A DNA stretch of 64,000 nucleotides, taken from positions 1,656,573 through 1,720,572 of the forward strand of contig NW_004775881.1 in the NCBI RefSeq assembly GCF_000247815.1, read 5' to 3'. The DNA is from Ficedula albicollis. Its lineage: Eukaryota; Chordata; Aves; Passeriformes; Muscicapidae. Position 1 is the stretch's first letter. Every line of letters begins with the position of its first letter. Position numbers and translations under genes: made by a program. The notes under the pieces were generated by a model. That model was not told the origin of the DNA. It searched no databases and saw nothing but the letters and a program-made list of their open reading frames with translations. This document shows, piece after piece, positions 51,001 to 64,000 of this stretch.

Positions 51001-54000
51001 CTGTTAGATTACTGAGGGAAGCAGAAGGCCTTCAGAAGCCTGTGCACAATCACTCTGGCTACATGTTGTCTGTATGCCAAGCAGCTTATGTGAACAGGTT
51101 GATGGAGCAGACAGGGAAATTCATCTAGCAGAAAAATAACACAGAAAAGCAGATATCTAACTGAATTTTATTTCAGCTCAATGCCTATCTAAGTTGCTGG
51201 GATGTACTAGCACAACAGATCTTAGAGATATGGAGAAGGAATTACTTGGAAAGGAAGAAGAAAGTTCTGAAATTTAATAATTTTCAAGTATGAATATTTA
51301 AAAAGCAGTTTATCTTTTAACAGAGGCTTAAATTAGCCACTGTATGGTATTTGCCATATTTGTAGAACAAGCAAAGAAATTTTTGCCTGCATGGTTTTAA
51401 CGGAGAAGTGTAATCCCCTGCAGGAGTAAATATTTACTTTGAAAAATTTTCTAGAAAATGTTGCTCAACTTAATATTTTTAATGGGAGATACATCAGTAA
51501 GACTGCAGAGAAGATGGCTGCTGAATGATCCAAAGTATCTAGAGTAAACTAGAAAAAAATTAGCTAAAATAATTAAATAGAATAGGCTACAATTTAAAAA
51601 GTGGTGGCTCTGAGAAATTGCAGATATTGAAGAAAAACTTTGATAAAGTAAACTAAAGACAAATAAGAAAAGAAGAAGCATGGCTTGGCACAGAGAAGTA
51701 AACAGGAAAAGTTCCAGTCAATGTAGTTGGAAAAAATGCAAGAAGTTTTGAAAGAGATACCAACATCATCAAACTGGTTCAATTTTTCATAGAGAAAATT
51801 CTCACACAGAGAAGCTGTGTCTTCTGGACTGTGCAAATATGCAGTATTTTTGAGGCTGTTCATTGCTTTTCCGGTTGTGTGTATTATCCTTTGCGGTTTG
51901 GCTCAGAGCAGAAAGACTAAAAGAAAGCGCAGCATGTATCATAGATGTGGGAAAATTTGTTCATCCTTTTGCAAGCATCCCTCCAAACTGTAGTTACATA
52001 CCATGTTGTGGGAGTCAAAGAATCAAGATGGTTTTCTTTTCTCATATGCATTTCAGTTCTGTTTTTAGGAAATGTAAACTTTACCTTCTTGTCCCTGACT
52101 GATCTCTTATTTTTCAAGAAATCATTTTCCACTAACTCCACCTCTCCTCCTGTTTAAGACTCTGCTTAATTAAGATTATTACAATATTTTTCATGTCATT
52201 GGATAGAGAATGATGTTTCTTTTGTGTGGAATTATGAGGGATATTAGTCACACCTCCCCTGTAGCTTTGTCATATTCCTTTGGGAAAATCCTTAGCTTGT
52301 TTTTAGTTCATCATTCTTACAATGAGTGTAAAAATGTTTATTTCAAGTAACAGTTACAATACTTTAGTTATTAATAAATGATATCTTTTTTATAAAACCT
52401 ATGTTTATGCAATTTTTGGATAGTGGGAAGAATGTGAGGAGTGGGATTAAAGGAAGATGAAGGGGAAAAAGAAAATAATGGTTTCCGGATATCTCTTAAG
52501 TGAACAGATTATCAAAGACTGATGATTACAAACTGTAGGGTTAAATGACAAGTCATTTCACTTAGGTCAGTAGAATACTGCCATATTCTATTGGAATCAG
52601 TCCTTCTCAGCAGTACCATTTGCCATCTAGCAGTTTTAAGATCAACAAGAGTACTTAATTCTCAGATCTCTCCCCTTTGAGTACCTCAGGAAATGTTTCT
52701 GTTTCGATGGATGAATAATTCCTCTACATCTGAAAATGCTTGAATTGTTCTGCAGGCATTATTATTTTGTATTAATTAATTTGAAAAATCAATGGCACCA
52801 CTTTAGGAAATTAAAAGCTGAGTTACAGTCAAATAATTTGGTTTTAATTTCTGGTTGATTATGTTATGATAATGGAGACAAAGTGTTTGATGTAAAAGGG
52901 GATGCAGGATTTTACATAGTAGATTTAGAATTTTACTTTTTGTAGGTCTTTATAATTCCTCTGACCAAGAGAAATTCAGAAGTTAGAAATACTGGCTCTG
53001 TAGACTTGAGCTGTATCTCAAAGTGCATTTCTTTGTATTTACTCAATTTACCAGTCATACTCTGGTAATAGCTCTTCATTACCATGGTGCTAGTAAAAAA
53101 CTGTTTACTCACTGTCCTCTTTTATTTGTGCATCAGAAAAATAATTATATTGCTACCAAATTGGTGAACATCTTGATTTGCATCTCTTGTGCTTAGATTT
53201 TTTTTTAATAAACCTACCTCATGCATTTTTTATACTTTTTCTAATTCTAAGAGTTTTTGTCTGAAAAGCAACATTGCGTACTGATTTTTTTTGGTGTGAT
53301 GTAAGATGTGATTCAGTAATTCACTTCAGGGCTTTCCTGTCTCTTTGCCTTTCTTTTGACTTCCTGAAATGAGCTGCAGCATAGAGATATATTTAGATGA
53401 AATAGTATGATTTCTTTTTAATGAGGTAGCTGTGACCCTCCACCTGCAAATATACTAATGATGCCATGATCGTATTAATTTTGCTGAGCCAAAATATATT
53501 CTAAGTACATCAATTAGAGCATGAGCACTTATAAATGTCTCTTCTTTCATCACTATTTCTGCAAAGCACATTGCCTCTATAGAGAGTCATTGTAGGCAAG
53601 AGTACAGGAGGTGAACCCCTATTTTTAAAAGCATACTGAGAAAGAAGGCTGTGCTCATTTTCCAGATGAGGACTTCAACAAACGAGGCAGGACTTCATCA
53701 GAGAACACAGCAGGCCCCTCTGGACATCTCCTCATCTGCTGAAGGAAAATTTGCAAGGGAAATAAGTGCAAATACAGAATAATGCTTTATTTGAAATAGG
53801 GCAGAGACTTACATAGCAGGACAAACCACATGGGCAGCTGGCTCTTCAGTGTCCTGGGGTCTGCCTGTCCATGAGGTGCTCCCTATCCCCTTCCCAAGAG
53901 CTGGGACTCAGCCACTCCAGCAGCAGTGGCCTGGCTCCTGTGCTATGTGAATGAGGTAAAATGGGGAGGAAGGCACTTGTGGGTTCTTCCTGGTAACTCA

Positions 54001-57000
54001 TTTGTGTCAAATGCAAAGCTTGGAAGGAACAGTACGTTCATTGTCTATGGGATGAACTTATTTTCCTCAGTAAAAAATACAGTCTACAAATTTTTGCTGT
54101 GTTTTGGACAAGCAGCTGACTTGATGATCAAGTTGATGAGCATAGTAAATGACCCGGAAAGCAAAGCAGTCATTTTATTTTGGTTTTTAACTTCATAGCA
54201 GTAGTAAGTATGCACAGGACATATATATGAGTCTTGTCTTAAACCTGGGTTAGAGAGTTGTTTCCTTTAGTGAAGAAATGTATATTTTTATTGTGCTTTA
54301 GCTAAGTAGTGACACTTTACACATGAGAATTCATGTGTGAAAACAAGGCCTTGCAAAATCCTAGCATCCTTTTCCTTCCTGTCTACTGGGCATGTGCAAT
54401 ATTCTGAAAAAAGATAATTGATTTGGTACCTGTATCTGTATTTAAATTCCTCTTTGGACATATGTGCAAATGGTTGTTAGAAACATCCCACACCTTTTGT
54501 AAATAAAGTGTAATGAAAATGTGATAGAGTGAAAAAGCTTAAAAAGTGTTTAAAGAGCCCATCATAGGATGGATTATTGGATAGTCTAATTTTAAAGTGC
54601 AAACTGTGTCTTTATTAGTGCAGCAACTTCTTTTTGAGGCTCTGTACTTAAAAATCATGTTTATTTTCTTGTTGTTTATTATTTCCAGAACACTTGGGTC
54701 TGAAATATTTGTATTGTACACTAATGACTGAGATATGTAACAAATTTATTTCTAATTTTCCGTCTTAAATAACTCTACAAACTTATTTTATTTAAAAGAC
54801 TTTTTTCCATATGGTGCTTTTCCCTCAAGCAAAAAGATTTTATTCTCTTTTTAGGAAGGAGGCACAGCTGGATGAAGAGGGACAGTTTCTGGTCAGAATA
54901 ATTTATGATGATTCCAAAACCTATGACCTCGTTGCAGCTGCAAGCAAGGTCCTTAGTAAGTAATACAGGTATCTTCTTTGCCCATTCATTGTGAAATAGG
55001 TAATAAATACCCTCCTGCCCCCCAAATCTGTGTAGCTGAGAGGAACAGGATTTAGCACAGGGGAAGTGAAAATGGAGTATCTGTGTGAGATTTTTTTTTT
55101 TAATCTTAGGAGAAGAATTTCATTTCTTATTTATCTAAGAAAATTCTACTCCTTTTATTGCTTGAAATTATTATTTTCAAAGTATTCTGTCTTAAACTGG
55201 AGAAATATAACTCATCCACCTCATCCGCACAATATGGGCAGTGTAACCAGCAGTTGTGAAGTAACAACATCCTGCTGCAACTACCTTCCAATACACCCAA
55301 GTTTCAACCACTGATGCAAGAGCAGTGAATGAATGAATGAATGAATGAATGAATGAATGAATGAATGAATGAATGAATGAATGAATGAATGATCTCTGCT
55401 GAAGAACAATGATGAGTCACAGAAATGCTTGTGCACATATTTCATTTAATGGACATATTTCATTTAATTGCATATCAGCCACTGATTTGTGTTGCATTCA
55501 TTTTCAATCATTCCAGCTCTGGTCTGGAATTTAAAAGGTAGAATTATGCGCATCAGCTTTATTTTATCTGCAGGCCCAAGTGTGGTATGAAATTGTTCTG
55601 CATCAGTAATTAGCCAAGACTGATGACTGTAGTAATGTTGAATTGAAGCAGCTGATGTGGTTTCATGCTATTTTAAATTGGAATTAACTCTGCTGAGGCG
55701 TGCACTACTAACAACCAAGTTCCTTTATTTGAATGAGTGATTCATTTTTCTGTATCAAAATCTATATGCTTATGTATGTGAAACATACAATGTGGTGAAG
55801 TAATAATGGTAATTTGTAAATCCTAATGAAATTCCTTTGTTTCTCAGTATAGCGGTGAAGTAATAATGGTAATTTGTATCTCCTAATGAAATTCCTTTGT
55901 TTCTCAGTATAGAATACTCAGGATTTAGAGGGTACTAAGTATTTGCCATAGAATACTCAGGATTTAGAGGATACTAAGTATTTGCCATATGAACCCTGAC
56001 TCTTGCTTTGTTCATGACCTACTGCATCTGGGTAGTGTTTATGAATGCAAGAGTAAAGAAATAAGCAAGTGCATAAAATACAGTGTTTGGGGTGAATCAT
56101 GTTTTCTTGTTTTAACTAGATCTGAATGCTGGGGAAATTCTTCAAATGTTTGGGAAGATGTTTTTTGTGTTTTGTCAAGAATCTGGTTATGATACAATTC
56201 TGCGTGTCTTGGGCTCAAATGTCAGAGAGTTTTTGCAGGTAAGAATTTTGTGCCAAATTGTTTCAGATGCCAGACAATTATGGCCTAGTCAACAGAAATT
56301 TAATTTGAAATTCCAAATAGAAATTTGGAACAGGAGTATGCATATGCAGCAGATGGGGGGGAGGGGAATGGTGGGATAGGGGTGTTAAGTGGAAAGATTT
56401 ACCTTATTTATAGTAACAGAAAATGTGATCTTCAGGTTTTATGATATTTCTTCTATTATCTCTGACTAATCATAGAGACTGGATATTTCTAATAGTATGT
56501 TATGTACAGAGCTAGGGCTCATAACAGCTTATCTCTTAAGATGTTATTTTTCACCCATGAACTGAGGGTGGGATTCTGTAGAACAGCATGATACTGCACT
56601 ATAAACAAAAACAAAATTAAAATTATTCTTTAATAGCATGGAAGAAATGTAGGGTCTTTTCAAAAGTGTTATTTCTAAGTGTAGAAAAATAGCCTTCCCT
56701 TTTTTGTCAGCTGAAGATTGTTCACTTCAGGAAGCACTTTGAATTTAAGATTTGTGATCTATATCACTCTTGGAAAGAACTGTGTAGTGTATTGAGGTTA
56801 AAAGCATTGAACTGAAGATTGCCCAAAAGATGACTGTCAAAACTATTGATTTTCTCTGAAAATGTCGTAGCCTCTTGTCATCTGTACCCTTAAAATCTCT
56901 CCAGCATTAAGGGAAAAAGAATCATAGTTTGCTGGATTACTTAAATATTTGATTGTGTGTCTCACCATGCCAAAACCTAATTCTAGAGCATCCTAGATGC

Positions 57001-60000
57001 AGTCAGTCCAGACTTCTTGTACAAATCCCACAAACTGTAGTTGCTGGGCAGGCAGGATATGTGTATGTTCCAACATGGGCATATCATGAGTGATCTGTAA
57101 CCCACTGTCTGTCTATGGGATGTAGCATCCTTCATATTTCATAGTTTCATTCACAGTCTGCTCTCAAATCAAGCCTTCAGATAAAAGTAATTTCCAAAGG
57201 TAACTCAGGTACTGAAGTTGTGTCTAAGAAAGAGCAAGAGTAGGGGAGGAGAAAGAAGGTGTAGCTTTCCCATTGCATCATCACTTCGGTTACTTGTGTA
57301 TGGGCCACAAATACAGATACTATTTGCTTTCCCTCATGCCTTTTTCCATATAATATACTTCTCATCCTTACCACATGTGCTGGTGAAAGGACTATTATAC
57401 CGAACACCTGTAAAAGTGGAAACAGCTTACATTTATATTCTTCTAATGACAGTATTTTAAGTTGCTTTGTTTGAATTTTAGTGTTAACAGATGACATTGG
57501 CTATTACATACTTCTCTAAATGTTAACAGGACTAATGTATTAGTAGATGTGCCAGAAGTGTACTTTTTAGCTTTTTATTGCAATGGAAAATCAACCTTAG
57601 CTGTGATTTATTACTTTTGCATCTTCCAGCAGTCATATTGGGTCAGAAACTACTTTATATACCCGTTACAGAAATAGTTGCAGGTTGGGTTTAATGTCCC
57701 AAACTTTTCTCAGATTCTTAAAATACATCATAGAGTTCCAAAAGGTGTTTCTTGAAATGGATTCTGAGTCCAGGATATATACAAAATGATGGAGAATTGC
57801 AGCTTTTTAAAATATATGAAAATAAATCTCACATTTATGTTCCCTTTCCTTTGACATCTCAAGAAGATTTACGTTTATTCATAGTTGAGACACTGGTACT
57901 TCAAACTTCATGAAAGAGGAAAGTAAAAAGGGCAACTAAATCAAATATTTAAACTTTATGTGAAAAACACAAGCACGGAAAATTTGCAAATCATGTTGAA
58001 ATACACTGTGCCAAAGAGAAGCAGTATGAAAAGAGGTACCTCCTAAGAAACCCAAAGTGTGCTTTTATGTTCAGTTTAATAGCTTTCTATCAAATGAAAA
58101 TCAAAGTGATTAGTTCTCCTGTTTAAGGAATTGTTTACATGGCTACTTAGGTTTTCATAATTGCAGTGGGATTAACTCGGGAGTTAAAATTCAAGGGATA
58201 ACTTCTCTTTTAGATAAGTCTCCAAGTGCTGTGTACCACACAGTGCTGAACAGCATATCTTTGTATTTCAGGTGCCAATCACAACTCTCACTTATAGCCA
58301 GACCAGGATCAGCCCCATTTAGTGTGACTGCATGTTTTTGCTTGGAGATTTCCTTGTGTTTCCCCGTGGAGCTGATCACTGTTCCTCATAACTCTAGAAT
58401 TGGTTCTTTGGTTCCAGCATGAGCTCTGGCGTATATCTGAACAGTCTAGGAGCCAAATTCAGGGAGAGAGCTTATCCTATCATAATCTGTACCTTACCTT
58501 ACCTCTGGCTCACAGCAGATGAACGTACAATAAAAAAGGCTTTTGTCTTTCAGAAGCTGCAATATCAAGTTAGAATGGATTAAATGCAACAAAAAAAAAC
58601 AGGAGTAGGAGTAACAATGACAGTGTCTAGATCTAGGAGTGATTTCAACTCTGTGATCTGGAAAAACATGTCTACTCCTTGACTATGTGTTGGAGTGAGG
58701 TTTTGAATACAGTGAGCTGTAAATCCCTGACTCTGGAATATTAGAAAGTGAAAACTGAAGGACATATCACAGGGACTTCACCTGTGACACTGCTTTGTCA
58801 CAGTAAAGTCAGCAGTAAAAGAGTAGAAGGTTGGCAAAGTGGTTTTGCAGAATGGTGCTACCACCAGTTGTTAATCATACATGTGCCAGACTTAAATACT
58901 TAAACAACCATTTTACAAGACTTCTGTCCTTGACATTGGCTGTTCCCTGTTTGAAATTCTTCAGCCGTTGACCGTGTAACTGAAAGATTATCATCTTTTT
59001 GCATGTATCTCCCTAAGAGTTTTTTTCCAAAAGGTCAATATATCCTGGCTGTTTCTGAAACAGCAGTTCCGCATCCAGTTAAGGAGATGGCAGGGATGTC
59101 TTTCAGAGACAGTAATTTCTCTTGCTCTTTTCTCATCTACTGTCTTTCAAAACAGTCTCTTCCAATTGCATTATATTGAACCCTGCAAAGTTCTTACAGA
59201 ATTTTCCTTCAAGCATTATATTTTTTTGTCAGTGCCCACTAACAGCTGGAATGAATTGACACTCAGATTGTTGCCTTGTCATGTTCTAATTTGGTGATGT
59301 TGATATAGCAACAAAAACATGGATTTGAAACAAGCTAAAAAATTGAAGGAGGAAATTCCAGGTTAAGTGCATCCCATGGAATTCATTGCTAAGAGTGTGA
59401 TTTTGTCTAGAGGTCTACAGGAGAGGAGGCAGCTGTTCAAGCACTTCACAGCTCACATGAAATCAAGTTCAGTATGCGTCCCCTAATTTGATGATCGACA
59501 GATGCTCATGAAAGGTGGAGAATTTCCCAGACAGCACATTGAAAATATTTTCACTTCATTTCCTATGTTGGCAGAAAACAACATGCGAAGCCTAGTTGTA
59601 GCAGTCATTTGCAGGGCAGTGAGAGAACAACATTTAAAATATGCAGTAATGTTCTGGACTTAAGATGTAAAGAATTGCATGAATTTTATGACATAAATAA
59701 AAAATTGTGGATTGCAACTCTATCCTGCAAACTAGGTTGCTCTTCCTATATTAAATGTACAGAAAATAGCAAATTGGAGCTTTGATAATTGCTTCACAAA
59801 GTTGAATCTAGTGTTGTATTTAAAGTGTGATTTGGATCTTACTGTTCTCTGTAATGTCCTTATTAAGTATACCTATACCTAAGTTTATAATTTAGCTTTC
59901 CTCACCAGATCACAATTTTTCTGGTTAAAATTTAAAGTAAAATACATGAGATGTCTGGGACAGTAGCAGGAAAAAAAAACACGATCTCTTCCCTTTCCTG

Positions 60001-60833
60001 AACAATGTTTTCATATACATTATTACAGCAGCTGTGATATTTCTGTTTATTCTGTGGAGTTTTTAAATTATTCTCGAAGAAAAGATATTTGAATTTGGTC
60101 TTTCTAGCATTTAAATCTTTACTTTACAGTTTGAACTTTGTCAGGCCGTGTAAATTTGATCGTTATGGTGTCAGAGCTAGGCTTTTTCATTGATAATAAG
60201 GAGAAAGATTTATGTTTATTCAGACGTGCATATTTGTATTTGGCTCCTGAATTAATATTTGAAGAGGGGATTATAGAGACTAGAATTGGAAAGAATGAAA
60301 CTGGATGAGGTATCAGGCTGAGAAACACACAGAAGGTCTTTAATCTTTGAATGTTTCAAAATACAGCATAATCAAGCACGACTTCTTACTATCTGGAGTA
60401 ATTGTAATAGTCCTAATTTTTATGCCATTCATTGTTCAAATGTTGCCACGGTAGATAGAACACTTCGGGTTGCCTGAAAAGCCTGCTGTGATGGCAGTTC
60501 TACAGAGAATAAGGCAAATGTGTAAAAGTATGAGCAGTAGGAGAAAGAGGATGTTCAGATTGAACAAAATATATGCTTACTTTCTTCATAAATAGTAAGT
60601 GAATGCCTTATAACCATGTTTTTAATGTCTTCCAGAACCTGGATGCTTTGCATGACCACCTTGCTACTATTTACCCGGGTATGCGAGCCCCTTCCTTTAG
60701 ATGCACTGATGCAGAGAAGGGAAAGGGACTCATTCTGCATTACTATTCAGAAAGAGAAGGTCTGCAGGATATTGTCATTGGAATCATCAAAACAGTAGCT
60801 CAACAGATCCATGGTACAGAAATAGATATGAAG
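39032..60833 (+). CDS. GUCY1B1: GUCY1B1, soluble guanylate cyclase beta-1 subunit (exons 1-5, 3'-incomplete)
   Basis: Joined exons 39032-39034, 39311-39384, 54855-54955, 56120-56238 and 60636-60833 give 495 nt, residues 1-165 of a protein that is 619 residues in human. All junctions are GT-AG with matching phase. The encoded part is most of the H-NOX domain, which holds the NO-sensing heme. The proximal heme ligand His105 (LDALH, codon 60651-60653), the heme-propionate motif Tyr135-x-Ser137-x-Arg139 (YSER context) and Cys78 and Cys122 are all present, so the domain should bind heme. The PAS, coiled-coil and catalytic exons lie beyond the window; I searched 60834-64000 for the next exon (beginning like VIQQRNEE in human) and did not find it. 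Beta-1 partners the alpha-1 product of the gene just upstream on the same strand. Confidence 0.96.
39311..39384 (+). CDS. GUCY1B1: GUCY1B1 coding exon 2 (residues 2-25 and part of 26)
   Basis: 74-nt GC-rich exon after CGTCCTGCCCCGCAG and before CAA|GTAAGT. It encodes [18 protein letters not shown] then AVWEDI and two bases of Lys26. This is the N-terminal helical part of the H-NOX fold. Codon use is GC-rich, unlike the later exons, because the exon lies in the CpG island. Confidence 0.97.
39541..39900. repeat. 40-bp GC-rich minisatellite, nine perfect copies
   Basis: Nine head-to-tail copies of a 40-bp unit beginning GGCCGGCAGCGGCACC and ending CGCAGCTCTGCG, apparently identical, followed by a five-base partial copy. 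Each unit has five CpGs and a small inverted repeat (CGCAG-CT-CTGCG). Because 40 is not a multiple of three and the unit has no stop codon, the array is open in several frames on both strands, giving false repeat proteins. It starts about 156 bp after the exon 2 donor. Confidence 0.97.
40755..40960 (-). mobile_element. CR1-type LINE 3'-end fragment
   Basis: The + strand reads AGAATCATTGAAATG, then GGCCTCTGGAAGTCATCTAG and CCAGTTTC.TGTTCCAACC, the reverse complement of the typical CR1 3' tail. A diverged, 5'-truncated copy about 200 bp long in GUCY1B1 intron 2. The right edge is uncertain. Confidence 0.72.
47567..47697. repeat. Tandem duplication, 67-bp period
   Basis: Two adjacent copies begin GGAAAGCCATTAGTGG at 47567 and 47634 and end CCCCTTTTAACATA, with two substitutions (CAG/CAA and GATGA/GATTA). 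Located in GUCY1B1 intron 2. Confidence 0.93.
54855..54955 (+). CDS. GUCY1B1: GUCY1B1 coding exon 3 (residues 26-59 and first base of 60)
   Basis: 101-nt exon after TCTTTTTAG and before CTTA|GTAAGT. It completes Lys26, then encodes [19 protein letters not shown] and [14 protein letters not shown], and gives the first base of Asn60. Identical to human in the part I can compare from memory. Confidence 0.97.
55326..55392. repeat. TGAA tetranucleotide microsatellite, about 16 copies
   Basis: A pure run of (TGAA)n in GUCY1B1 intron 3, likely to be length-polymorphic. Confidence 0.97.
55794..55912. repeat. Tandem duplication, 60-bp period
   Basis: Copies start GGTGAAGTAATAATGG at 55794 and 55854 and end TTTCTCAGTATAG, with about two differences. 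The end of the second copy overlaps the start of a different duplication at 55909. Confidence 0.93.
55909..55986. repeat. Tandem duplication, 39-bp period
   Basis: Copies start ATAGAATACTCAGGATT at 55909 and 55948 and end ATTTGCC, with one G/A difference. It lies about 130 bp upstream of GUCY1B1 exon 4. Confidence 0.93.
56120..56238 (+). CDS. GUCY1B1: GUCY1B1 coding exon 4 (residues 60-99)
   Basis: 119-nt exon after TTGTTTTAACTAG and before TTTTTGCAG|GTAAGA. It completes Asn60 and encodes [19 protein letters not shown], then [20 protein letters not shown]. Cys78 lies in FVFCQ near the heme pocket, and the exon ends one residue before Asn100. Confidence 0.97.
56239..60635 (+). other. GUCY1B1 intron 4
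   Basis: 4397-bp AT-rich intron. No gene, mobile element or clear repeat recognised on either strand. Confidence 0.8.
60636..60833 (+). CDS. GUCY1B1: GUCY1B1 coding exon 5 (residues 100-165)
   Basis: 198-nt phase-0 exon after TAATGTCTTCCAG and before AAG|GTAATG. It encodes [40 protein letters not shown] and onward to HGTEIDMK. It holds the heme ligand His105, Cys122 and the Tyr135/Ser137/Arg139 heme-propionate motif. The frame extends to 60908 only through the intron. Confidence 0.98.
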
Positions 60834-61170
60834 GTAATGTCTGAAACGATATACTCATTGAAAATCTATGTCAATAGGAAAAGACCGAGAAAATCAAAAG
60901 TGAAGTGATGGCAAAGTATAGTAATTTTCACTGTTGCTGTCTTCTGTGAAGACGTGGAATCAGTACTCACTCCCAGGAAGAACCATCATCATTTGGGTTT
61001 CTTGAAGGACACATCAGCCGTGTACTGAGAAGGCTAGCTCTAATTGGCAGGCAGACCTGACTGGGAACAGTACAGAACAATATCCCCTTTTTCAGAAAAG
61101 GATTGTAAAGAGGACATGTAAAGAAATTAGATACTGGCTTATTTGGGGTGCTTTTTACCCTCTATTTTTT

Positions 61171-61274
61171 GTTTGGCATATATTTCCTACTGTCTACTGT
61201 GTTCTCTGAGAACACGGACACTTTTGTTTGGCATGTATTTCCACTGTCTACTGTGTTCTCTGAGAACACGGACA
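61171..61274. repeat. Tandem duplication, about 55-bp period
   Basis: GTTTGGCAT occurs at 61171 and 61226, and each copy contains TGTCTACTGTGTTCTCTGAG and AACACGGACA. There is a one-base indel and one or two substitutions. Confidence 0.92.
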
Positions 61275-61451
61275 TTTCCTCTTTATTCTATATTCTTCAT
61301 CTGTGTGCAGACTGTGAGGCTGATGTGCATTGATGAGGCCTGGGTGGCAAACAGTGTTTTCCTCCCAGCCAACATGCCAGGTTCTTCCCAGAAAAAAGAT
61401 GTTTGCTGTCATTGCATGGAAGCATGACTGAATATGCACCTAGAAGCCCCG

Positions 61452-62762
<1,311 letters not shown>

Positions 62763-64000
62763 CCCCAGAAGTGAATAAATGTTCCTCAGTTACAGAGTTT
62801 ATGTGATGACAGTAACTTGTGACATGGGAAAGATGTGTGTGCTTTGCCCATACAGAGAAACAGAAAGATTTAATTGATCAGGCCTTGCATATGTAATGGT
62901 ATAGAATCAGGATTTGGTCTGAGGTGTGGAGGGAGAAAGAAAAAATGAAAGCTTTTTTCTATTAGAAATATTGCAACTAATATAATTCTTTTCATCAAGT
63001 AGAAAAGAATCTAAGCAGGTACACCGATCATTCTTTGGGTTTTTTAAATATTCCCTAGTCATACTACATTTCTAGCACAGATACGCTGTATGCTTGATGA
63101 GAAAATACTTTCATTATTTTATCAAAAAAACATGACCTTGCTTAGGTGAGAGATTTGCAAGCAATCTAATGACAAAGATATTTTTACTGCTTAATTGGAG
63201 TATTTGCCTTTTAGGTTTCCTGTTCTGAGATAGCTCAGGTTTATAGTAGATGTCTAGATATTTATAGTGTGGCGATATACTTGTGTCCTTGTTTAGAGTC
63301 TATTTTGTAGAAAACCACAATTTAAACTTTTGCAGCAGGTGTCAGTAATCAGATACAGAAGGATACAACAGAATCAAAACAATCCTCTTTTTAGATTCCT
63401 GTTTATTCGAAGTGTTGAGGTAGACAAGAAGAACCGTATTGAAAAGTTGGCTGCAAAAGTGCTGAAGCTTTCACTTGACAAGCATTTCTTTTGGGAGCAC
63501 AGGCAGCTTAAGCAATTCCTGTTCTCTCAGTGCTTGGGCTTGTCCTACAGCAGCTTCTTCGGCTGTGCCTTCCAGCTGGTGTCAAGTTATAAAATAAACT
63601 ATACTGAGGAAATGAACTGGGTTCAAAACAACAGGGGTGGGGGGGTTTGGATTTTATGGTTTTTTATGTTCATGTGTTTCTTTATATGGTTTGGTGTTCT
63701 GTCTCTCAGGAGGCCACACAGACGCAAAAGTGATCCGTGGGGCAGAGGAGAAATCTGGGTTGTCAAAGCAGCTAGCAGCACAAACTTTTGCTAAACAGTG
63801 CTCTCAATCTGAAGATTACTTTGCTGAGAAAATCTTATTAATATCCATCTGGAACTTCTCACAAATAATATATGTTCTAAAGAGGTTTAATTATTTATTA
63901 TGTATTTACATCTTATTTTAATTTGACTTTTTTAGGCTTTTCTGGAAATTTTACTGTTGTACTGTAAGTAAATAGGTATTTAATAGTATTAGTCAAACCT

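Larger units (their letters stand above)
39385..54854 (+). other. GUCY1B1 intron 2 (15.5 kb)
   Basis: The first about 650 bp are CpG-rich and hold a 40-bp minisatellite; the rest is AT-rich. It contains a CR1 tail fragment at about 40755 and a duplication at 47567. I find no nested gene on either strand. A moderately GC-richer stretch at about 53680-53990 has no identifiable element. Confidence 0.8.
54956..56119 (+). other. GUCY1B1 intron 3
   Basis: 1164-bp intron rich in tandem repeats: a TGAA microsatellite, an 18-bp duplication at about 55436-55470 (ACATATTTCATTTAAT twice) and two abutting duplications at 55794-55987. No gene. Confidence 0.85.

Noticed and set aside
63708..63790. CTCTCAG followed by a frame containing KVIRGAEEK, loosely like the start of the next beta-1 exon (KVIQQRNEE)
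   Set aside because: Exon 5 already ends with the Lys, similarity stops after a few residues, and the downstream conserved beta-1 residues are absent.
63330..63794. 154-residue open frame on the + strand with a charged stretch (DKKNRIEKLAAKVLKLSL)
   Set aside because: It does not resemble the next beta-1 exon, has no known family resemblance and ends in low-complexity sequence. Probably chance in intron 5.

Overview
The window looks like a piece of a bird nuclear genome, most likely a passerine. The reasons are two CR1 LINE fragments (CR1 is the dominant avian LINE), an LTR-like block whose left end I recognise from memory as a type common in passerine sequence, low repeat density, and AT-rich introns with a sharp GC/CpG peak at a promoter. 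I cannot name the species. In chicken and human this locus lies on chromosome 4.

The genes are the two subunits of the nitric-oxide receptor, soluble guanylate cyclase, arranged head-to-tail on the + strand. GUCY1A1 (alpha-1) has its full coding sequence in eight exons between 19044 and 30980. Every junction has AG/GT borders and compatible phase, and the spliced product is 688 residues (human alpha-1 has 690). GUCY1B1 (beta-1) begins at 39032, about 8 kb downstream of the alpha-1 stop. Its first five coding exons (residues 1-165) are present, and the rest lies beyond the right edge. Alpha-1 and beta-1 form an obligate heterodimer. NO binds the heme held by beta-1 His105 (codon at 60651-60653), and the paired catalytic domains then make cGMP from GTP.

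Layout: 1-18876 is non-coding upstream sequence with a degenerate CR1 copy (about 16425-18207) and several short tandem duplications. 18877-31800 is GUCY1A1 with its likely 3' UTR. 31800-38460 is intergenic. 38500-40035 is a CpG-rich block holding the GUCY1B1 promoter, 5' UTR, coding exons 1 and 2, and a nine-copy 40-bp minisatellite. 39385-54854 is a 15.5-kb intron. Exons 3-5 lie at 54855-60833, and intron 5 runs to the end and contains the LTR-like block.

Two homopolymer G runs, 372 and 752 nt long, are almost certainly assembly or sequencing artefacts. One replaces GUCY1B1 promoter/5' UTR sequence and the other lies inside the LTR-like block. They create large false poly-Gly and poly-Pro reading frames in both orientations. 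I found no evidence of a previously undescribed gene system. The features most worth a second look are the poly-G artefacts, the perfect minisatellite beside exon 2, and the unusual number of 2-3 copy tandem duplications with periods of about 18-102 bp.
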